Shown here piece by piece: positions 53,675 to 64,000 of a stretch of 64,000 nucleotides of DNA (the stretch's first letter is position 1; each line of letters begins with the position of its first letter). The DNA lies in NCBI GenBank assembly GCA_008694505.1, contig VZDJ01007749.1, forward strand, positions 6,473,457 through 6,537,456, written 5' to 3'. The stretch comes from Cyanoderma ruficeps. Lineage: Eukaryota; Chordata; Aves; Passeriformes; Timaliidae. The notes beneath the pieces are model-generated. The model did not search any database, was not told the DNA's origin, and saw only the letters and a list, made by a program, of their open reading frames with translations. A program made the translations under genes and the position numbers.

Positions 53675-56600
53675 GCCAGGAAAGGAAAGGGGACAGAGAT
53701 GTGAAATATTGTCCTGGACATCCAGCTGCTGTCATGTTGCTGTCTGTCACTATCTCTTAGGACCCAGGAGCTTCTAGCAAGCCACCTCAAGCAAGATTTT
53801 TGTTGAAGCAACAATCGAACTAAACTGAGAGAGTCCAATTTTTTGAAAACTCTTGGTAAACCTCAAAGTGAAAACCATCAGAAATGATCAGACGAGCTTG
53901 TTCTGCATCATGTGTCAAGAGCACCCAGGTGGTACAGGCATGATGCAAACTGCACACCACCATAGTACCTGATCCCCCAGTTAGGGGCAGAAGAAGAGGA
54001 TTCCCTCCTCTTCCAGGTAAGCCTCACATCTGCTCAAAACCACACCTTACTCCTGCCACACGTATCTATCACACTGTACTACAATTCCTAAAGAACCTCT
54101 GCTCTACTAGAGCACTAGCTAAGTTTTCCTCTCAGACATGGGAATAAGTGCTTTGGAGGAGGCAGTTTGAAAGACTGAATGTACACGTGATTTTTTTCAT
54201 AATTTCTTAACAGCAATTAAATGGATACTAGATTGTGAACGCATGATAGAGGCTTTGCTATTAAAAAAACCACCAACATGCAAAGAAAGCAACCTTCCCC
54301 TCCTGAAACAGGGGATAATAAGCAGGACTAAGCTCAGAAAAACCAAAGCAACAATGACGGAGTGAGGAAAGAAGTAGTTACAGTTCTTAAATCAGATATC
54401 AAGATCAGTGCATAACAAAGAAGAGAATCAGACAAAACTGTGACAAAATGTAGAATGTACCCATCTCCTGTGGCTGCTTATGCACACTTTCTGAAAATGC
54501 AAGAAGAAAACAAACACGTGCAAGAACATCCTTCTCTTTAGATTACTTACATAATATGCAAAAATGCCAGACGTGATCTTTTAGAATAGCTTGACTCTAT
54601 CAGCTATAAGATACAATTTGAATAAAGCTGGCCTGAGCATATATGAAGATTTTATTAACTGATGCTGCAACTCTGAAAAGCATTTTATAAAACTTCTTAA
54701 ACTCCGAACTATACAGCACCAAGAGAGATACTAAACAAAATAACTTCCTCACTTTATTTTTGCACCTCTTCCCTTTTCTTCCCAGTTGTAATATTGTGTT
54801 ATCTCACAAAGACAACTTCAAAGTTAACAGGAAAATATTTCCACTACAAGGTGAAATAAAAACCCCCAACACCAACAGACAAGTAAGCGTACCCTTTCTA
54901 AAAGCAGACATGTACATAGATGACAATAAATTTACGCTGAGCATTGAGTAAATCTTAATCTGTGCTCATTACTATGGGATCTAAGCCCCATGAAAGTTTT
55001 GCTGGGGTTTTTTGTTTGGGGTTTTGTTATTTGTTTGTCTTTTAAGCGTTCAACATATGCGGATCTATGTGAGACATACAGAAATAAATTTGCCAACTTT
55101 GAGACAGAATTGTTTTTCTCATCTCAAGCTACACAGGGTGCAATGTTTACAACTCCACAGTTGAAGCAATCTAGGAAAGAAAACATCCCATGATCTGCCA
55201 GTGCAGAACTAGACACAGATAAGAGTTTCAGAAGTTCATACTAAAGGATCTTTAGAATAATTCTAATTTTCATATGGCTACACCAATCTGTATTAATCCT
55301 GTGCATGATATAGTATACTCATTCTCTTTTTTTAAACACTGCAGTAACATCATGTGGAAGGGTGGAGTTCATTATCACATGGAAATACAGATCCTATTTA
55401 TTTGATGAATAAAAAAACCTTAAAAATGTGCTGGTCCGCCCCCAAGATGACAGCCAAAGCATTTCAGAAAAACAAATACCTCCACAGCATGAAATCAGGT
55501 CTTGTAACCTGAACTCAGCTAACATGTTTCCTCCTCTCCCTGGGCCTGAAGCCCTCGGCCTGGCCAGGCATGCAGGTGCAGCAGAACAGGACCTTCCTGC
55601 CTTTGTTCCATTTCACTCAGAATTGGCACAGTTATTTCAACCTGGCACTTTCCTTCCTGACTCATCCCAAACACACAAACAAGATTTTCCAGAGCTAATT
55701 CAGGACAGCCAGCCCATATCATCTCCATTAATTGCTAGGACAAAACTGAACCCTCCCTGTAGCCCCATGAAAACTGAGACAAGCCAGCTAAAAGCTGCTG
55801 CAGTAAACCACGGGTGGAACTAACATGAGGGAGGAAAAAAAGGAAAGCTTTTGTAAAATCCTTTTGTGTACTCATTTTTGTCATTTGGTACAGTACTAGA
55901 AACTACCATCAGCCCTATCAAGCAAAAGAGTAAAACATTTCTTATCTTGTCAAAATAAAATGTCAAATGTCCCTCACCCATGAAACCTAACACAAAACTA
56001 TTTTTTGAAGGAAAGCACTTACGGGAGAGTGAAGGAAGGAACAAGACTATTCCTGCAGCCTCCTGGACACATCTAAACACAGCCCTTCACAGACAAGAGT
56101 TCTTTCAACATTTCTTGCCAGCCATTGCTCTTTCCTCAGGAGGTGAACAGTTTAACCTCGCCAGTCTTTTTTCACTTATTTCATGAGATCTTCAAACCTG
56201 CCAGCACAGAGCTCCCAGTGAGCATTTCCATCTCTCCCAGGACATCCTGCCAGCACTTGGAGGCACAGGCAGCTGCAGGGCACCACCGATTCTGAATGCC
56301 ACAGCACCCAGAGTTTGCTCAAAAATCCCCCGTGAAACAAAAAGAAAACTAAATGCAAATGTTGGTTGTTAATTGAACCAACCAAACAACAACAGGAACA
56401 CACCCAGAAAGCGAAACTTCTGGCAAAGGAAACTGGCAGGAGTTTTTATTGCACTTATAAAAGATGCAGCCAGGTCATTTTTCAATCGGCCTGATGAAAG
56501 GCAGAAGAAGGGAGACATGAAATAACTTACAGTTCAGGACCATGTCAAGCACATGGAGCTTCTTGAGCATTTGCAGGGCTCAAGAAGCAGAAAATGCTTT

Positions 56601-59600
56601 AAATATCAAACTTCAAAACTGAGGGGAAAGGACTGTTTCTACAGTCTAGAGACTGCAATCCTGAAACCTGAGGCTGGCCTCCAGACGAGGAAAACAGCAG
56701 CAGGAGGCAAGGTTTACTCACAAAAGAGCGGCCAGATTAGAGTGTGAAGCGTGTCTGACACTCAGGATCAAACAACCACCCTTCTGAGCCAGCTGAGGTT
56801 TTCCTACAGGAGGAAAGAACACAGCAGCTAATTGCAACCGGGCTCTGAACTGCAACTCATTCTTCCTCTCAAAGTTTACGAAAGGGCATTTTTCCCTTAT
56901 CCACTGCATTCCAGCAACAACTCTGGATCAGTCCCCAAGTGGCACGATGGCTGCTGAAGCTGATCCAACACTGCTCCCATGCCCACACACACACACCCCC
57001 CTACAAACCCACTACTGCTGGGGCAGCAGGACAGACAGACAGCACAGGCAGCCAAGCCAGACAAACCCTTGCAACTCTGCTGCCAGGGTCACCTCCAGCT
57101 CCCTGAGCACAGGCACCCCCTGACACCTCCCCAGCAGCAGCACAGGCACAAGGGCAAAAGGCAACACCCAGCACTGGGAAGATGGGATCACATCAGCTCT
57201 ATGTTAAACTCTCGTGGACCTGTGCTATCAGGACAGGAACAACATGGAAAAGAAAATTGATCACACTACTTTTCTTGATAATCCAAAGGCAAATTGACAC
57301 CAGTAGTGAAACATTAGCTAGGAGATACTTATTCCCATTCCACAACAAGGTAAAACACACAAGGACTCAGAAAAAAACCAAAACCAACACAACAAAAATC
57401 CCCAAACCAACAAAAACAATCCCACAAACAAGTAAACAGGCTTGCTTACTCATGTTGTTGACCCTCGGAAGAGCACACAATGTGAGCTTAAGAAGCCCCC
57501 CTTTAGGGATGACATGAGTGAGCAAAGTACCCCAACACTTTGCTACACAAAAGAGAAAATTCCTTCTCCAGCAAGCTGGGCAGTAATTCTAAAGTCTTTA
57601 TATCCTCATTACTGGATTCATCCAGTGGATCCAATGACAAATTCATCAGGACAGATCACCATCTCATTTTGAAGACCTCAAGGTCTTACTAACTTTCTGA
57701 AGTAAAGCCAGCTTCTAAAAAGTGATGAGATGACCAATTAAAATATTCAACCTGATAGCAGTACATACTAATTGATGTACACATGTCCTAGAAAAGAAAC
57801 TGTCGTGGGGAATGCAGGACTCTGTAATGTCTGAGGATCACATCAAGCTCTGTTTCAAATGCCGTTACCCAATGTTCAGCATGATTTTCCCATATTCTCC
57901 TGACATGCCCCTTTTAGGGATCTTGGAAGTCTAATCTAAAGAGTACAGAGACTCATCTTAACAATTCCCTTCATACAATACAGTACATACAAAATAAATG
58001 TAACTAGAAGTAATTATCAAAATTACCTTGATGCCTAGACAGAAGAGGGGAATAGAAAGCATGGATCTACAGCAGATTAACAAGGCCTATCTCAAGCCCT
58101 TCCACAGAGCTTGCAAGGGAGGGACAGGGAATCCTCCCTGACCTGAAGAGCACTTTCATGGCCTCTTGCACTAGAGCATACTAGTTTAGTTTCTCCACCT
58201 GCAAGGCTTGATAATATGTGCTGGTCCATCACTCTGCAGCCAAGGACTTCTGTTGTCAGTAACAAGCCTTGCCTCAGAAGGCTGAGCTGCAGAGGCCATA
58301 AAGGACTTCATCTATCAATGATGTGGTTTTCATATTTCAGCCAAAATTTCATCACACCCAGCATTCTGCAGACATTATTTTTTTTCATAAGCATAAGGTT
58401 GACTCTGAGGAGTAACAGATACTTTCACACAGGAAAACCAGAACACCCTCCTAAGAGGAGGAAGCACCATAGCTGGCACAGACATTTCTACCAACAAGCC
58501 TGCACTCAAGCAGCATTCAATTACAAGAGTTTTGTCTCCTGAGAACAGGCTAACAAAGCATGACCTGATGGTGGGAGATGTAAAGTTTTAATGACACCAC
58601 TAGATTTATGCTTTCAGAAGACCAACTGTGCTTTACAAGATTATGTAAGCAGAGCAAGATTATGACAATGTATCCAAGCCAATGGGCTGGGACATGGTGA
58701 GCTCAAACAAAACAGCAAAATGAAGACAGTCCTCGGCTGAGTGCTCTCTACCTTGTTCTTCATGTAAGTGTTAATTAACAGATCAAATAAAATGTCCTGA
58801 GTTGAGCTGTAGTAATTATTTACCTTTATCTGGATAATGCTATGCCACATTTCAACATAGCAAATATATTCCCAGGCTTGCACAGATTTATGCTTAACTT
58901 TAAGCATCTGGCCCTCGGACCAGCTCCTATCTTATGATCAAAGAGTGTGTTTTTCACAGAGCTCAGACTACAACACCCACAGAACCTCTTGTTCCTAAAC
59001 TCATGCAACCACCCTGTTTTAACCTTTGGGTTTCAATTATTCATGATCACAAACTATGGAGTGTGCAATGTAGCACTCCGGAAACACATGCAACTAGAGG
59101 CAGAAATACATGCAACTAGAAAAAAAGCAAACAGCAGCAATATTCCTCAAAGGTTTTGCAAAGTATGCAATATAGCTAGAAAAAAAGGACACATTTCTTT
59201 AGCTGTTTTAAACTGTAAGATACAGTGATACAATAGATAATGAATCCTGACAACCACACCTATACAGCAGACTGATGTCAATGTGCTGAATTCAAACCAT
59301 GGACAGAAATCACACGTAACTGAGATGTAAAAACCAAGCACAAGAAAATGAATGAACAAAACAAATTTAATAGATCACATAACAATTTGGCTAAGAAAGT
59401 GAAAGAAAAATCACGGGATGCAAAGAAAAGATTAAGACCAGCAGATATTGCATTTACCCAGACCATCAAAATAACAAGTTAGGAAAATGTGGAAGAAATA
59501 ATGCACACATATATAGAGGAAAATCTTAATAAAACAAGCCAGGTAATCTGTGATTAGAGGTTTGAACAAATCTAGAATGTATTCAAAACGAATACAGTCA

Positions 59601-59921
59601 TTTAAACAAGTAGCCAATCCAACAGTAAGAAAAAAGATGTATGACCTTCACCAGAGTCCTTGACAATCTGTGGGTGAGGAATCCCAGATCCCCAGCTCGG
59701 GGCTTTACGCAGCAGCCCAGCCTGCAGGCTGTGAAAACTGGGCATTTCAGACTTCTTTATCTAGATGGTGAGACACATCAAATAACCAATAGCAGCAACA
59801 GCAGCCTCCAGCCCACCATTAGCAGGGGCAACTCTTGACTCTGTCCCGAGTTGGACATCAAAACAGTCTGGATAATACTAGAGCAGCATGCCTGGAAATC
59901 CCCAGCTGAAGTGCCTTACTG

Positions 59922-59955
59922 AATGCTGTCTCATATTAAATGCTCTCTCATACTA
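59922..59955. repeat. 17-bp tandem duplication
   Basis: AATGCTGTCTCATATTA is followed directly by a copy with two changes. It lies in MARK1 intron 1. Confidence 0.7.
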
Positions 59956-62900
59956 AAACAGGAATGAACTTGATTCAGTCTCAAGGAAAGGAAAGTCATA
60001 AAAGCAGAGGAAGTCATGGGTACCCGAGGGCAATGTCACAGGTGACAGGGATTATACCAACCTCCCTACTGGAAACTGGGAATTTGTCCCTGAACCTTAA
60101 AGGAAAATCATCTCTAAGCAGATTTTAAGTGGACACAACTGAATTTTTCCAAGTCTTAAGATGAGCTGCCAGCAATGTTTTGTTTTCTCTTCCAAGAGAA
60201 ATGCACCAAGGGCCTTTCTCCCCACAGTGCTAAAATGCTCTTTGCCTCCTAAAAGGTGAGGAAAGCCACAGCACAGTAGAAGAGATGATCACATATCCCT
60301 TCATGCAGCATTGTAATCCTTTGCACTTATCACAGGCTGGCTGGGAACTCTACTTTTTTCCTTAATTTACCAAACTAACTAGAATGCTCCCAACCTCTGG
60401 TGATGGCAACTATTGTGTTAAATATTTTTCTCTTTTCATCAAACAGTTAAAGAACCATTTTCTACTGCCTTCCTATGATCCAACAGGTGACCTGAAATCA
60501 GGCATAGTTTGGGAGAAAGGGTAGGAAGCCATCTGGGGGTACACTTAACCCCAGCCTGTAACTGTTCTCCCAGGCAGTAAACCTGACAGTCCCCCAGTCT
60601 ACTTTCTTCTTTTCCTCTGTCAGTCACTCACTGAGTATAATCTTCAATTAAATCAAGGCAATATTAGGAAAATGGCTGATGCACCATTAACACTTCACTC
60701 GATCATAACTCCACTCTAATACTCAAGTGCTGTATTTAACTCAGCTTCTTCAGGTTAGTGATTATTTTGCGAAGGTAATGAAAACAAACAGATGGATAGA
60801 GGAGTCCACTCTGTCTCTTCTACACCACTCCAGAAGGCTTGACACCTCTCACTTGAAAATAATTCTATTGAAATGTAATGTTACACACCACTAGGGAATT
60901 AATTTAATGAGTAAGGGGGAAAAAGCTTGTACATATACCAAAACACAAAGTTTTACAAAAGGTCACATGAAAAACTAATAATAACAACAGCAGCAGTAGT
61001 AATATGTTACCTTGTAGTATTCACAAAACATCAAACTTGACTTTTATATGAGTGCTGTACTTCTCCTATCACTGGAAGAGCAAGAGCAGCTTTTTAAAAA
61101 ACGATCTTTAAATGCAGTTTTATCAGTCTACTTTGCACAGGCTGGGGGATTAGATTTCCCTTAGCCTGACTACAAACACTACTGGAGGCATACATTCTCT
61201 GATAATAATTATTATGTCTTCCACTGACTAATTCCAGCATCTACATTAGCTCTACCCTCATTGCTCATACCAGGTTTGAGGATAAGATTTCATTGGACTT
61301 TGCAGTAGATGGAGCAAGAGTTACACTGTGAAGGGCTTTCATAAATTTTCTTTGTTCATGTGCATCTTATGTCTATCACTGGAAGAAAGAAGTCTAAATA
61401 GCAGCCAAAAATTTAATATTTCATTTAGTATCAAATTAAGAAAAGCAAATTTGAAAAGCTATTATACATAGGCATGTCTGTTAAAGACTACTCAGAAGAG
61501 TATTATTAATATTTTCTGTATCCATTTCATTGTATTGAATGATTAAAAATGCTATTCCTTTGGGAGTCTGATCCTAAGGAAAAAGTCTGATCTTTAGAAA
61601 AAAATACCATTTTAGCCCTCCAACAAGTCAAGTCATATTCTTTGATTTTTTTTGTAACCACCAGTAGACTGCCCTTACTATAATGGCAGGGGGAGGTAAA
61701 TTAGATTGCTGTTGGAAAAAAAATTACTAAATAAAACCCCAAATGCTTTAAAGAATTATATTACCTCAAATCAATAATATTATCTGGAACGAGATATGAG
61801 TAAATACATTACACATGTAATCCATTTGTGGAAAACAACCATATCCTCTCAAAGAGCTCAATGCAGCGTTTCACAGACTAAGGCAATTTCCATGGCAAAA
61901 ACAAGACTCCTCTTAACACATAAGATTCTCCGAATTTCTGAACCCTGCCTCTACTTATTTTAAGTGAAGACAAACATCTAAGAAGTAGAAAGATACTTAC
62001 ATATGACTGAAGCCAAGCATGCACTCGCAAAAGGAATTTCAGACATTTACTGTTTAAGCACAAGTAATTTACACTGCTGCCACACAGCCTGCAGGACACC
62101 CCACCCTCCCCTACTCCAGCTCAGCAACTCTCACCCATTAAATTCCTCATGTATCTGAGCGTATGGAAAAGATCTCTAAGAGAACATGATAAAATTGTAT
62201 GTCCTGTCTAAGTAATCACTATGAAGCTTTGGTTACTCTCTGCTGTTATCCGAGAGAAGAAAGCTCAGGAACTTTACCAGCGTGGGGGGAAGGAAAGGTA
62301 GAATGAGGAAAGTATGGTCTAACTGATTAGTATTTCAGGTAGTAATAATCATTTCTGCTAATATTTGAAAGAGCCCCCAACACAGAAACAGGTCTTCCCA
62401 GCCCACCCACAGCAAAGAATTTTTTCACTCCCGTCCACTTTACAATTCAGATTATTCCCACATTAAAATGCTCCTTGGGATTCATACAGAAGGGTATTAC
62501 TTGAAGGATAAACAGGAGCTGCAACTACATGGCTTTTATAAAGCTTTGTATTGGGTTTGCTTGTGTCATTAAATGAGCAAAACTGGAAAAGGTCCCAGAA
62601 AGAGTGAGAAGCATAAGGAAGTAACGAGTATGCCAAGCTCCAGCACAAAAAGCACGTTAGTAAGCAAATTGGGGGAGAAAACAAGGGGGGCAGGGGGGCA
62701 GAATGTGAGATTATAGCAAATTGCAAGGATTTAATGACCAGCAAATTAATCAACAGAGTCAATCAGAATCTCAAAGATGGATGTTGGATATGGAAGGATA
62801 AAGCTGATGTGATGGCTGGCTATGGACTAGCACCAGATTTAAAATAAAATTGGTCAAATTTTTGAGGGACTAAATAAGAGAAATTATCTATGTGACAACC

Positions 62901-64000
62901 TTAAGATTACAAGTAAATGGCCTTTTCCCTTCTGAAAAAAAAGAAAAGGGCTGCTTGAAGACAAGTAAAAGATGTTTTACTTTATTTTTCTATTACTTTC
63001 TTCTTGAGCATTGGGTTAAGATGAAAAGGATAAGAACCAACAGTGGGGAAGAGAGGAATCCTTCCAGGAGATCTTAAAATAGCGCTCTACCCCAGTGACT
63101 GAGACTGAGCCTCTGTTACAAGGAGGTGTTTTACTGCACCAGCAGTGAGGCGTGGGCCCTCCGACCAGAGCGCAGCAGAGGCACTACAGGTTTTACCACG
63201 AGCCTCACCTCAGGCAGCAGCCTTTCCAGCAAGCCCTGCCACTATCCAAATCTCATCTATTTTCTTCAACCACATCTGTCTAATGAAAGATATTGCTTCT
63301 CTCTAACAACCTTGCCTAATTCTGTGTCTGCTTGAGATTTGAAAAGTTATCATGCACTACTTTACTTTATAATACAGAAGCAATTAGATTTTGTCACCAG
63401 TAATATTCTCATTATCTGCTTTTGCAAAAGACTGCCATGGGCTATCCAGTAAACTCTGTACGTTCAGCCACATGAACACTGATGTACTACACAAGTGCTT
63501 TCACTAGAGGTGCAGTAAAGTTCTGTCTTATTATTCGAAATATCACAACTGTGTGTGTTTAAAATACGGTTGTGCAATTCAGCTGGATGAAACTCCTTAT
63601 GTCTGATCACCTGAAATACATATTAAGTTTGGACATCATTCTCTGCTTTGATTAACATTCTGCTACTTTTGTGAATTCTACAGATGTTTAAACAAAAACC
63701 AGGATAACTATTCTGCTTCTTCCCAGCACATCGGTAGGGTCAGTGAACAAGGCAAAGGCTGTCTGAAGACACAAACCTGATTCATGGTGACCTCAATAAA
63801 ACTCCATTACATGTAACAACCTTCACCCCAGAAATCATTATGGCTGTGAATACACTTATCAGTGTGTGGTGATTCAATGCTCTCTTACACTGGGTATACA
63901 TCTTTGCAATACAAACAATTGCTCTGGCTAAAGCTGACTGTAACCAAGAGTCCTCTTTCTGAGATACTGTCAGGCTTTTGAAGAAACCAAGCGTGAAGAA

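Larger units (their letters stand above)
49461..64000 (-). other. MARK1: MARK1 intron 1 (partial)
   Basis: At least 14.5 kb of AT-rich intron. No CpG island and no first exon starting MSARTPLP are found, so the promoter lies further right. The intron contains a diverged duplicated segment (52431-52560 and 53543-53674), a CA run near 56983, an A/C-rich stretch near 57370-57440, one unresolved base at 51248 and small tandem repeats such as 59922-59955. Confidence 0.8.

Noticed and set aside
55428..55823. 131-codon plus-strand open frame in MARK1 intron 1
   Set aside because: It begins at GTG rather than ATG, has no recognisable domain and no splice or promoter support.
49461..64000. First coding exon of MARK1
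   Set aside because: No CpG island and no minus-strand MSARTPLP-like start followed by a donor were found, so the exon is taken to lie outside.

Overview
The window is vertebrate nuclear DNA, most likely from a bird. The host background is AT-rich, introns are long, every splice site I traced is GT-AG, and the left edge holds a decayed alpharetrovirus-like provirus, a virus lineage typical of birds. Two host genes are supported, both on the minus strand: the single-pass protein gene C1orf115 (RDD1) and the kinase gene MARK1. They lie next to each other in the same order and orientation as on human chromosome 1q41. The CX-type C-terminal sequence of the kinase ([17 protein letters not shown]) together with this neighbour identifies MARK1 rather than MARK3.

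Layout by plus-strand coordinate. 1-2142: the 3' end of an endogenous retrovirus on the plus strand, with an unidentified cysteine-rich open frame, a broken env, a purine tract and a 3' LTR. 2143-7360: intergenic DNA with a few short tandem duplications. 7370-11960: C1orf115, with a short second exon (8769-8888), a 2.35-kb intron and a first coding exon (11242-11529) inside a CpG island. 12.1-14.3 kb: intergenic. 14.3-16.07 kb: probable MARK1 3' UTR. 16074-49460: seventeen MARK1 coding exons, which I traced one by one with matching phases. 49461-64000: MARK1 intron 1. The first coding exon, about 17 residues in the human protein, and the promoter lie beyond the right edge.

The traced MARK1 exons encode 777 residues. 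With the missing first exon this gives about 794, against 795 in human, and every catalytic and regulatory landmark is present: glycine loop, VAVK lysine, HRD, DFG, the LKB1-target threonine, the UBA-like segment and the C-terminal KA1 domain. The three spacer exons before KA1 are all multiples of three and share one phase, so each can be skipped without a frameshift.

I found no prokaryotic system, tRNA, rRNA, CRISPR array or nested host gene. The least explained element is the cysteine-rich frame just before the proviral env. Other points worth a second look are a diverged 130-bp direct repeat in intron 1, two strong hairpins in MARK1 introns, and the loss of the first cysteine in the env transmembrane-subunit motif.
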